Of a stretch of 64,000 nt of DNA, positions 33,106 through 44,214 are shown piece by piece. Each line of letters begins with the position of its first letter. Positions within the stretch are counted from its first letter, which is position 1. A model generated the notes under the pieces. It saw only the letters and a list, made by a program, of their open reading frames with translations, had not been told where the DNA came from and made no database searches. This DNA is from Pohlia nutans (Eukaryota > Streptophyta > Bryopsida > Bryales > Mniaceae), in the NCBI GenBank assembly GCA_022496805.1, contig CM040106.1, positions 1,612,001-1,676,000 on the forward strand, written 5' to 3'. A program made the translations under genes and the position numbers.

Positions 33106-35150
33106 GAATACCTCAATTGTCATCAACATTTTCCTCACTGCTCTTCTTCTTTGGACGATATTGTTGCTGATTTTCTACTCTAAGGTCAAACGAAAGGCCA
33201 TGTAGGTTCTCCATCTCTTTCTGAAGTTAGAAACCTTGATAGAATTGAGGCCTTGAGAATGGTTACTTCTAGTTCCATGCTAGTGAATCTTTGAGCATCG
33301 CCAATGAAGGAGGTTGTAACATGAGTTGCCTTGAAACCGTGTTGGGATCTGAAGTTGCAACAACTAAGGAGGAGTGGAACAGGGGAGCAAAGAAGGCATT
33401 TAGTTACGGTAAAAGGCAGATGAGAGAAGTAACTCTATCGGCCGGCAGCCGATAGAACCAGCACCACTTTGGTCGGAGTTTTTTTGTAGTAAAAGCAAAG
33501 GGGATCATGTAGAGTATTATGCAACATCAATTGGTGCTTGGGGCTCTGGCCTTTCAAATGCTAAAGTTTCTTGTGGAAAACGTGCTTTGAACAAGGACAA
33601 TGGAGAAGGTGCATTCTACAACAATGTGGAAAAGCTCGACTCACCAACTAAACTTCTTCCTCCTATTTAGTCTTAGCAAGAAACTCCAAAATGATTTTGA
33701 TAGACTAGAGGTTTGCCCTATATGAACCTCTTAGAAGAGGGCGTTCAACTTATCGGCCGTCAGCCGATATTCAATTTTTCAATTTTGACTATATTTTTTG
33801 GTAGATACCATAGAACCTTCATATATAGCTAGTCATAGATTTTGAACTCCTAATCATCTAGTAATTGTATATTTTTTAGGGCTTTTAAGCTTTTAGTGTA
33901 AAGTCTATTTCAATCACGTCTCTAGTGGTCATTCATTGAAGTGCACTCATGAATTTCACATCAATTTATGTTGTTGACCAACACGTAATATGACTGTATT
34001 TCAGTGTATGTCAATTCCTCCTATGAGGTCATCTTAAAGAAGTTAGAATTGGTAATTTGATTTTATCCAGTTTTATAATGATTTCTATTTAGGGATCTAC
34101 CTACGGTCGAACACATCCTGTTGAAAATTGTTTTGTAGATACTTTGTGCCATTGGATTGTTATGTCAATTAACATGTTTCTGCAGATCATTGGAATCCAT
34201 ATTGAAACATTTTACTAAGAGACTTGGCGGGTTACATTATGAAGTAGGGAAATCCATCAAATATAGTAAGCGTGATTGAAATGAAATTTTCTAGTGACTA
34301 TTTCTTAGAAAAGGTATTGGCTTTAGGCCGACATGCTATTTGTAGTTGTAGCTGTAACTGTAGATGTAGTTTATATATTTGTAGTTGTAGATCAACTTTG
34401 GAATTCAATTTTGTATTGGCCTCATTTTTAATGTAATGCATAGGGATGCTAATTTTAAATTCATTATGCGTCTTTTTCATCTATGAATGCATAAAATTGA
34501 TAGTGTAACATGTTTTATCGGCGATCAGCCGACTTATTTCTGGACTATGGATTTGTCCATAATTAATGAAATATCAGTTCCAAGGTGTCCTTAGAATTGA
34601 CAATCTAAGAAAAATCATAATGAAGTAATATTTAGAAGAAAATTTTGGAATTGATATGCAAATGAAAGTTCTAGATTTTGAATTTTAGATTCTATTTGTA
34701 TGGTTTGATTTACTAATACTATCACCAATGTATAATTATAGAATTTAGAAGTTTAAATTACAAATTACTTCTAAATTGGATTACAAACAAAATTTTAATA
34801 TGTTTTGAGTTGAATTGGTTGGAATGATTTGATATACAATACTTTTAAACCTAGTGACACTTTGAATTTTTTTGGTATTCAAATGGCCATGACCTCATTT
34901 TTGCAAAGCCACTTTTGAACTACAATCAATACAATTTTGGCTTGGTCAACTACTTGACATACTTTTACATTTGTAATTCTAGAAAAATATGTAATCAAGT
35001 ATTACTAAATCCAACTATTAGACATGTCAACACTTTGGTGAAGTACCATCTAAAAATTGGATGACTTTCATTCAAGCATTGTTGAGAATTTAGGGTGCAT
35101 TTGAATCTGTTAGTTGTCTAGAAACTGACATTGTGACGTTTAGGGGTTAA

Positions 35151-35452
35151 GATCATAGAAGTTTTTGATGAATAACTAGCACATGAAATGAAGTGTAATA
35201 ATTTTAGAAATGATTCTATTTCTCATCGATTCAAATTTGCATGAAGCTTTCATCTTATAAAATCTATAGATAAAATAATCGTAGTTATTGAATTAACAGT
35301 CTATTCCATTTCCTTTTGATTTGTGAAAGGTATGTATCTGGGAGGATTTATTTAACACTAGTGGAGTACTGATCAACGGGGTTTTAGGAGTTGTCAACAA
35401 CAAATTCAAGACTTTTGGGTAATACTTTACACTTAAACCATTGAATTATCAT
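35151..35452. other. Short non-coding spacer
   Basis: AT-rich sequence between two TTAA-type termini; nothing recognised. Confidence 0.4.
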
Positions 35453-35456
35453 TTAA

Positions 35457-36023
35457 CCCCTAACCACCCAACCATGCATATTTTGCATGATGTACGGATT
35501 TAAAGTTCATTTTCTCATCCATTATGCACTTTTTGCAGTGTGGATTCTTTATTGAAACTTTTATAGAAAGTTAGCTTCGTGCATGTCTGATCCGATTAGA
35601 AAGGGGATGATTTGTGAAATTTTTATGCCTCATTTCATGTTGTAGTGTTTCACCCAAAATTTTGCAGATTTTAGTCTAAAAGTGCTCTGGAAAAAGTTAA
35701 GTACTAAAATTAAGCAACCAAAAAATCTGCAAAAATAACTACACTTAGAGTATTGCATTTCAACTCATCACAACAAATTTCATTATTAAAATGTCAATAT
35801 CTTGTTCGTGATCATATTACAAAAGAGTGTTAAATTTTAAGTTTGAAATTCAATACACAAATATTGGTGATAGCAATCACAGATCTAACCGTATGGATAG
35901 AATCTAAAATGCATAATGTACAACTTTTATTCAATCATCAACTTGAAAATATCCCTTTTAGTTGCATTTTATAATGCATCTTTGAAAACTACCAAATCTG
36001 AAAAGGTTGAGAACGTTTAGGGG
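35457..36023 (+). mobile_element. TTAA-flanked MITE, copy C
   Basis: About 567 bp between TTAA at 35453-35456 and 36024-36027. The left end is CCCCTAACCACC and the right end AACGTTTAGGGG. It aligns along its length with copies A and B. This is the best-preserved copy and defines the family. No ORF. Confidence 0.8.
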
Positions 36024-36027
36024 TTAA

Positions 36028-36600
36028 TACATGTTATAAGCATCAGCGGTCTGAACTATTGCAAACTGCAAGTGTATTTTGACAATGGTCCTATATGAAC
36101 CCTCGGAACAATTGGAATTCTAATTGGGGCCCTCATTGGGTTTAATTTTAGCTCCTAATCACACAAAGGTGTCTCCAAATCTAACAATGTGAGGAAAGTC
36201 ATTGTAAAGTTCTATATAGAAAAATATTTTAGAATTCATATTTAAATGAGAGTTGTAGAATTTGAATTCAATATTTTATCTATATTGTGAGGTTTACTAG
36301 TGCCATGTCTGATATGGTGTTAATTTTAAAAGTGATAATTTTGAATTTATAAAAATTTGATTTGTATCAACATGTTAACAAAGTTTTGAGCAGAAGTTGT
36401 TGAAATAGGTTGAATTGAGATTCTCTAAACATTGTGGTTTTGTGAAATTATTGTTCTCATTAAATGTATGACTTCGTTTATGTAACGCCTCTTTTAAACA
36501 TAAATCTCCGCAAATTTAAAATTAATGTATTTCTTTATTTGTAATTTAAAAAAAACTAAGTACTTTAATAATACCAAATCCATTCATTGAATAGGACATG
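36028..36600. other. Non-coding stretch
   Basis: AT-rich sequence without a recognisable gene or repeat. Confidence 0.4.
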
Positions 36601-36639
36601 AACTTTATTTAGGCACTTGAGCGGCAGTTTGGCTTCAAA

Positions 36640-37150
36640 GACCGCATGGACTTTGCGGTCGACCCCGGGGGTCCTAAAAGAGCTTCTAGAGCACTTGAAA
36701 TGACCATTTGGGGCCTTGGAGTGAGTTGCTTTTGTATTTGGGTTATAAAGGTAACGTTGGAAGCGCATGTTGCTACTGGTACACCCCAAGGCCCATCTAG
36801 GGGCTCATAAAACACTTGGGGGTTATGTTTAGAGCCATTTAGTGAGCTGATTTTGCTTTAGAGACTCGGGGGGGGGGGGGGGGCAGTGCTAAGAGTGCAT
36901 GACAGTAGGGATCAACTTAGGGGTCCCATGGAGGCTCCTAGAACATTTGAGGGCCCCGTTTAGGGCTTCCAAGTGGGATGTTGTTGCATTTTGGCCCGTG
37001 AAGGCACTACTAGGAAAGCATAATAGATGGACCCGTCCTCAGAGGCTCCACATGGTATTTTAGAACAAATAGGAGACCATTTGGGTCTGTAAATGAGGTA
37101 AATTAGCATTTGGGCTCCGAAGGACATGCTATGATTGCATGGGGTCTAAA
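36640..37150. repeat. Diverged ~124-bp tandem array, related in inverse to the 122-bp array
   Basis: Related phrases recur about every 120-125 bp: CTAGAGCACTTGAAATGACC, CATAAAACACTTGGGGGTTA, CTAGAACATTTGAGGGCCCC and a weaker copy near 37050. Read as the reverse complement, the 14.4-15.4 kb array gives a similar order (GGCCTAGGGG, then CCACTTGGGGGCC). This therefore looks like an older, mutated, inverted relative. It also contains a 16-base poly-G tract. Confidence 0.6.
36868..36883. repeat. Poly-G tract of 16
   Basis: Sixteen consecutive G residues inside the degraded tandem array. It could form a G-quadruplex, and it is also a place where sequencing length error is likely. Confidence 0.8.
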
Positions 37151-37306
37151 GTCAATTCTGGAGACACTCGTATTAACAGTTATCACCGTTTCAAACGAAA
37201 AAAGAATAAAAAATAACAAAATTATTTTATGTATAGATGGTAGTTAATAATAACTTTATCTATAAGGTGTTACAAAAGTTTGATATAGTGAGGTCCGATT
37301 GGAATT

Positions 37307-40300
37307 GTGGTGAACAGAAAAATTTGGATGACAATGGATTCGAGTACCTTTGGAAGCCCTGTTGCATTACACGAAGTTGGAAGAGGTGCGGAGAGACCAA
37401 GACCTACTGTAGGGGAGCAACCAAATAGACGTCTAGTTCGCACAAGTTTGTTTCAAGAGTTGCGAACACACAGTACACAAATGGAGACAGAACAAATGAA
37501 TGAGAAAGTACAACTACTATCGACTAGAGGAAGCGTTGTGGGATTCGGAGTGGTTGATAGTTCTTTCAAACATGGGATGGAATTAAATCAGGTGAAATTG
37601 TTTCCATCTGAAGTTGCTGTACATGTCTCACGTGTTGTAGACGAAATGTTTTGGACTGGAGAAGTAATTGGGGAACGCCTTGGACAATGTTTGAACGTAG
37701 TCATACGTTGGCAGAGGTCACTGTTGCAGGATTTCCAAAGCAACGAACAACCTACACCTTCATCTAGTAGAGGACAAAATTTCTCATTCTCTACAGCGGC
37801 ATTGGCCCAATACGATTTTCATGAGGATGATGGAGATTCCAATTGTACGGATATGTATTCTGCCACGCTAGTTCAGTGTGACATTCCAGAGGGGTCATCT
37901 CCAATGACTCAAGGATCACAATCTAGCGTAGGGAATCTTCCACATGTAGAAGGTTTAGCTCCAGAGAGACCGAGCAGGACGTATTCTATGGAGAATCGGA
38001 AGAGCAGAGTTCCTATACCACGTGAGAAGAGCGAGTCACGAATGGAGAAAGTGACACTTGCAAGTGTTAGATCTTCAAAGCAAAGAGAGGGCTGCAAACG
38101 CAATTGTTTGAGGGATATAGATGAGAAGTACATTTTGGAACAACGGTACATGGCATGGGCGCAAAAGTATGAAGTGAGAGCAACTTGGATTCTTCAGATG
38201 CTAAACGCTTTTTATACGATTACGGAAGGACAAAGGTGAAACAGATATGATACAAAGTTGGATGGCGTGCCGGTTTGTAATGGATGTTATGCTGCAGCGT
38301 TGGGTTACTGACAGAGACGTTTCAAAGAATTGAAACAGTCTCAATGTGTGTATGGAAGAATCCAATCTGTCTATGGAAACGTTTGCAAACTTAGAGAAAG
38401 TGCAAAACTGTCTGCAGCCCGTGAATGTTTTTCTACATTTGTGAATGAAGCGGGGTGCACACAACCACATCGTCAAGTACGACGGAAGAGTGATAACTCG
38501 GTATTGGCACTAGTATTGTTACCAATGAACACAACGAAAGTGGAAGTATTCAATTATATGAATGAGGAAGTGAAGCGAATACATGATGGTGAACCATTAT
38601 CGATAAGTTCTTTCCGGAAGCTATGGAGGGTGGAGTTCCCGCACGTGCAAATTCCACCGTTTTCAAGGTTTTCAAAGTGCTTTCATTGTTGGGAGTACAA
38701 GTGTGGGATGGAAGCAACGAACAACAAGGTGGCAAAGATGCAAATTAAAAATTTGTTTATCATCCACATCCGCCACCAGATGGAAAAACGGCGTGATTAC
38801 TGGTTATTCAAAAGGTCAGCTGTAATAAGCCCTGACATCTATATGTGCTTAATAGTTGATGGCATGGACCAGAACACGACCATGATTCCAAAGATGAGGC
38901 AAACGGTGAAGAACATTGGGTCGCGGTTTGTGAAGACTCACTTGTGCGGAGTCCTCGTACATGGAATTGGATTGTACGCGGACGTGTGGATAGACTCACA
39001 CCACAAACATGATAGCAAACAAGTCATTACAACAGTGATGCATGTGATAGATAATGTGAGACGAAGGAAGAGTGCGTTGCCTCCTACGTTGCAAATCTAA
39101 GCGGACAACACAACCCGAGAGAACAAGAACATCTACATGTTTGCCCTATGTGCTACCCTTGTTGGATTGGGCTACTTCCAAGAAGTGCAACTATGTTTTC
39201 TTATAGTAGGACATACTCATGAGGACATCAATCAGCGGTTCAGCATTATATCTCATACATTGAAGAGGTCAAACATTGATTCGTTGAAGCAACTGTTGCA
39301 GTTGGTGGAAAAGGGAATGTCGTACATAGAGTCATTTGTGAGAGCTCGGCATTTGAAGAATGTCAGGGATTAGAAGGCATTCATTACGCCGCATTTGTTG
39401 ACGGGAGGTGATACATTGACGGGGATAACATTTTCGCATCAAATGAGATTTTACACAGAGAATGGTGTACCTCGAGTGCAGTCCAAACATTACAGCAAGG
39501 ATGTATTTGGTCCTACGGAGGGAAATTTGTGTTTGTGGTCTCTACCTACAAAAGAGGAGAAGCCAAATCTTGCAGAGTTATTTGGTGCGGACGATAGGGA
39601 GTTGAAAGCTTTGGGAGAATTCATTGCATACAAGGAGAAGTGTGTGGAAAGAATACACCACGTGGAAGAGAACTTACAAGCAATCAAGGAAGCGCGGTGG
39701 CTGATTAAGTATTTGAAGAATTTTCCTCTGCAAGATAGAAGTGAGTATGCAAAACTACCGTTTTGGCCTTACGAAGCAAATGTGAACGCAACAGGAGACG
39801 ATGTCACGGTGGAAACAACAACAGATGACGTTGATTCCAATATGACAAGTAATACGAATGCTGTAGTGGACTCGATTATGGCAACAATGCCGAACCCAGA
39901 ACCTCGAGGGTATTTTGGACCTCGAAAGGGCAGACCATCTACTGCAGCGGTAACAAGAACACCTAGAAGAATAGGAGCCGAGGTTGTGGGCCAAGCAACA
40001 TCTCTAGCTACTTTGGAGACAACAAATGATCTTTTTCCAGTTTTCAATCCAATGAGGGATTTGGAGATTGGACAGTTCGTGGCGGTAACAGTGGAGCGAA
40101 ATGTAGTGAGGGCTGGAGTACCATTCTATGTGGGGAAGGTGGTAGAATTTGGACAAGGCAAATGGGCAATGAAAGTGAAAGTGATATGGTACTGGCCTAT
40201 TCTGAGGCAAGGTATGACGGATGAAGCAAGTTCTGAGCCAGAACGATATAGGAACTGCATAGAAGCATCTTTGGAGCCGTCTGGTGAGAGACATGGCTGG

Positions 40301-40516
40301 GTGGACAAAGAAGCTGCTATATTTTTGTGGAGAGATGTACCAGCAAAAACAAGAAGTGGGCATTTGAAGGTGAAGTTCATTTCTATTCAAGGAGTTCGAA
40401 CTGAGAACCAAATTACTATTCCCAATGAAGCAAAGTCACACATACTTGAATATATTGCATTACAGGTAGAAGGCATGGATGATGAGAGGATGCAAAAAGA
40501 GGTAGATGCTTACTAG
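37307..40516 (+). pseudogene. DUF7869-like DDE transposase
   Basis: A single plus-strand frame of about 1,070 codons, broken only by stops at 38237, near 38309, 39098 and 39371. Landmarks in order: a low-complexity N-terminal region; a DGVPVCNGCYAAALGY block near 38260; a Cys-rich segment FSKCFHCWEYKCGME; VDGMDQNTTMIPK (first putative acidic catalytic residue) near 38860; ADNTTREN (second) just after the 39098 stop; and FLIVGHTHEDINQRFSII (the conserved H-x-HED block) near 39200. This series matches the DUF7869 family, taken to be an RNase H-fold transposase. The C-terminal ~130 residues include PFYVGKVVEFGQGKWAMKVK and VIWYWP, like a BAH- or tudor-type chromatin-reading module. The enzyme would have moved its own DNA element. 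The 5' start is uncertain because the first residues are of low complexity. Confidence 0.75.
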
Positions 40517-42361
40517 AATAGAATTGTATATGTTATACAATATATGTTTTTCTATAGTAGATGTCAAGGTACTAGGAAAAAATTATGTACTATCAGTATA
40601 AAACGTGTATGAGTACACGATTTTAATGTAATAGAAAGAATATATTTAAATCTTATGTGTATTTTTGTACCCCATATCTAAATGCATACAATGTGCTTGA
40701 ATGATTATGTAAGATGCCTGCACAAACGAGGGATTCAGAATTCCCACTTTGATACCTCTCACATAGTATGTGCATAATCAATATCACAAGATAATTTTGT
40801 TGTGATAGGACAAAAATTTGACATAAAATTTTAAAAATTCGTTTTTTAAAAGAAAATCCCTTATCAAAAATGTATATGATTTTGCAATTTATCCTTATTG
40901 GAAAGAACTTGTTGAGAAAAAAATTGCCCAATTTTTTTGGTAATATTTTTGGATTTGAATTTTTAGAGTATCCGGTGCGAAGTGCATGATTATATGGCCA
41001 AGTGCGTAAATAGCTAATTCCGTGTTCCATGTTCATTTTCTGTCAATAGAAGTGAGACGTAGAACGTGATTTTCCATAAGAATTATAATCAAATATTGGA
41101 AACCCTACCATTTAATACAACACGTTATTCCAGTTTCATAACAGTTATTATTTTTTATTTTTTATTTCAATATTTTTGCAGTATTTTTAAACTAATGTAA
41201 ACTAGATCCCTTTCAAAATTAATGGAAATGTGATTTTATAGTTTAGGGTTACATCCTTGCTGGTTATATCAAAATTATTATGGGTATTCATCTAGCATGT
41301 CATAATCACTCCTTAAATACAGTGCTTTTTTGGACCTTGAGGGGTTACGATTATAGTATTTTTAGATTGTTTGAAGTTGATAGTTTGATTTATTTATGTC
41401 ATCATTTCAAAATTTATTAACCCCTAAACGTCGGAACGTGCCATGGCTGGTGGTAGAATACAATGTATTTTGGTCATATTTGGAATGAATCCACACCTTT
41501 ATTGGGTGCTAGTAAAAAATAGAAATTAAAATTTATGTCACTGTCGTTCTAATGAGCTATTTGAGATCCTGAGTTCCAGTGTCCAGTTGGTAGCAAACTT
41601 CAATTACATAACAACCGTAATTCTATGTATATGTGACATTTCATGCTTAATTTAGGTGACATTACAATTTGTGACATGGTTATTGTTGTATCAAAATAAA
41701 ATGAATACTAACAAACACAATTAAATACACAACTTTGTGCATTAAAGGTTGTAGAAATTACGAAATTAACCAATCTCGATATATGAACCCTGTATAGAAG
41801 TGCATTTTGATTGATCAATGACATGATTGGGACATTCCAGGGTTACACTTTGTCCTCTCGCTTCATCTTTCTGCCCACCACCTAGGTAATCATAGAACTC
41901 GTATGGAATTTTGAAAATCTTGTAACATCAAACTTTTATTTTTGTTTACTACAATGCCTCGATTAGTGTACACAATTTTAAAAAATCATTCTTTTAATGT
42001 CTTGGATGCTATGTGTCTTTAAACTATTTTCATAAATCCATGATCAATAATATAGCGTATGAAATTGTTTCTAATGCACTTCAACAATCATACCTAGCAG
42101 CCTTGCAATTACAGAACTGCACATTTGTTACATTTCTTCTACTCAACTCCAATAAATAGGCGGATTTCATTCAAATAACAACCTACATAATTAGTTTAAG
42201 TAGAAATATCACAATTACTGCGGCATAGCCACGGTACATCACACATGAACGTCATGCATTAATTGAACACCTTACATCACCACTTTGAAAAATAAACCTT
42301 AACTCTCTCATCCAATTACAAATGCATGATTTCTTAGTGTTAGAAATGTTGAAATGCTTAC
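40517..42361. other. Non-coding stretch between DUF7869-like gene and CACTA exon
   Basis: AT-rich, no gene recognised. TTAA followed by CCCCTAAACGTC (41417-41432) is one more terminus of the TTAA MITE family whose partner was not found. If the split CACTA gene is real, this is the donor end of its intron. Confidence 0.45.
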
Positions 42362-44214
42362 CTTCCAATATGGAAGATCAAACAATATACTCTTGCGCTT
42401 CACGCCATGTAGCTTCACTGGATCATTGATAGAGTTCTCAACACCACCGTTGTCTAAAAACTCCATTCTCTCATTTCCCCAACGCAATATGGTCTCCCCC
42501 GTTGGCGGTTCTGGTGCTAACCTCCACTCCTCATGGTTGTTAAATGCAGCTCACGCTCTACAAAATCGATGATCTTCCTCCAAATATCGTCTCCCACCAA
42601 GAAAAATCATTTTGTTCAGCAACGGTGCATGCTCTGCACATGTCTGTGGACCACACAAAGGACAACCTTTGTAGCCATGGACTTGTTGCCCAAAAAGAAG
42701 CCCAAACGCCGGGAAATCATTAACAGTCCATATGAGCATGGCCCGTAGCGTGAATCCCCTGTTGCCCTCTTCCTTTGAGATGTTCACAATTGGAACTCCT
42801 GTCCAAAGCTTCAGCAAATCACGAACCAAGGGGCATAAAAACACATCTATATTTTCTGTTGTTGGAGACTTCGGGCCAGGTACTAATACAGCAAGGGAGA
42901 TGATAAACTTTTTTGTTAGCAGCCACGGAGGAAGGTTGTAGACTGTGAGCAACAAAACAAACGTTGAGTGCTTTATGGCATTGTTCTTGAAAGGAATGAT
43001 GCCATCTCCCACTAGACCAAGACGCAAATTGGTCACCACTTCTACAAAATCTGGATAAATTCAATCCATGGTCTTCCACTGGGCACTATCTGCTACGGAC
43101 CTCATGAGCGGACGACGTGATCTATGGGAATCCTACCAAGTGCGGTGTTTAGCTATCTCGGGGCATTTGAACATTCTAACCAAATGTTTAATGACATCGA
43201 AATATCTCACCACTCTAAGAGGGACTCTATTAGACCCTTCTATATAGCGAGGCTGATCACATGAGGGACATTCCTCTAAATCCTCGTACTCCCCCTCATA
43301 CAATACGTGGCCATCAGGGCAACAGTGAACCTGTTTGTGCTTTAATCCCAACTTCATCAACATGGTCTTCACCTCCTAAGACGTTTGTGGAAAACAATTA
43401 GATATAGGCAACAAGTCTCCAGCTATCCAGGTCAAGAGCACATCGAGAAAGGTATGCGGAACGGAGTAGAGATTGCAAAGGGAAAACAATACAATGCAGC
43501 ACTGTAGTCGATTCTGAGTGCTGCCTCCAAATACGTGCTGGGTGGATTCTCGTACCAGGTTTTCAAAATTCACTTCGTTCACTTGCTCTTCCCCCTCATT
43601 GTTGTTCATGTCCATCGGGATCTGGTCACTTCCTAAGACATCAGCATCGTGGATTTCGTCGATCCTACCGAATGCGTCTCGAGCCATGTTCTCGAGATCC
43701 ACCGCGGTCCTCTTTGGCCAAGTGAATCTGTCCCCATCGTTGTCACATCCTCTTTACCGGTACCTCTCTCGACGTCGCTGTGGACGTGCTGTAGGACCGC
43801 AAACATTCTGTCCATCAACCGTCTGTACATAGAGACCGAAACAGACTCAGTAATGTTGTTTAGAAACATGTACATTTGTCAGTAGTAATTTAAAAATAAC
43901 TTAGATATGAGGTTTAATTAATGTTTATGTGTGCCATTGTTTTTTAATCTGCAATACAGTTTATGTTGTTTTAGAAAGTTTAGAATAGAACAGCAATAAC
44001 TTGATAAGGCAAGGTTAAGGAAAGAGGATATTACCATCACAGGGTACACCAAATATGGATCTCGTCCATGTGTGATGTGATGTCTGGCCACTGTCTCCAC
44101 CTTTTTTATCCAAGCTCCTCTGCAACGATTGCATGCACATGGATATTCCGGCAATCCCAATCTATTGGCTATAGATTGTTCTTTGTGATATGCTGCACAT
44201 AATCTTTGCCGCAT
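42362..44214 (-). pseudogene. CACTA (En/Spm) transposase, N-terminal two exons
   Basis: Exon 1 (44214-44035, 60 codons, phase 0) begins at an ATG and holds a Transpos_assoc-like motif, YPCACNRCRGAW followed by HHITHGRDPYL. A 212-bp intron (GTAATA...TATGTACAG) leads to exon 2 (43822-42362). Exon 2 has typical tnp2 text: RLQCCIVLFSLCNLY, a zinc-like CCPDGHVLYEGEYEDLEECP, RYFDVIKHLVRMFKCPEIAK, NLRLGLVGDGIIPF, TVYNLPPWLLTKKF, VPGPKSP and MLIWTVNDFPAFG. It ends SILFDLPYWK at a GTAAGC donor. The frame is unbroken by indels but carries five stops (TAA near 43755, TAG at 43373, then TAG and TGA between 43132 and 43040, and TGA near 42548). The next expected residues, DLPVRHVMDVMH, begin the exon at 4823, in the same phase and strand. 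Confidence 0.85.

Larger units (their letters stand above)
28323..34533. repeat. Field of dispersed ATCGGC(T/C)G(C/G)CAGCCGAT palindromes
   Basis: About sixteen near-perfect inverted repeats of the form TATCGGCTGCCAGCCGATA occur at about 28323, 28493, 28711, 29352, 30050, 30198, 30351, 30499, 30648, 30793, 32152, 32360, 32531, 33435, 33751 and 34516. Half-sites (TAGCCGATA, AGCCGACA) cluster near 31890-32030. Apart from the six in the tandem array, flanking sequences differ, so these are repeated short sites rather than copies of one long repeat. The symmetry suggests a binding site for a dimeric protein or a cruciform-prone sequence. Confidence 0.85.
28123..35146. mobile_element. Candidate 7-kb non-autonomous element with TTAA/CCCCTAAA ends, carrying the palindrome field
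   Basis: TTAA at 28119-28122 is followed by CCCCTAAATGT. The inverse, ACGTTTAGGGG followed by TTAA (35147-35150), occurs at the right. These are the same terminal words as the three small TTAA MITEs in this window. Between them lies no recognisable gene, only the ATCGGC palindromes, a 148-bp tandem array and a fold-back hairpin. Either this is one large non-autonomous element, or two unrelated MITE ends happen to bracket the palindrome region. I cannot decide from one copy. Confidence 0.35.

Noticed and set aside
8220..43822. Reassigned stop codon to explain the many in-frame stops
   Set aside because: The TNPA-like gene and CACTA exon 3 have none in frame, and TAA, TAG and TGA all appear within decayed genes only.
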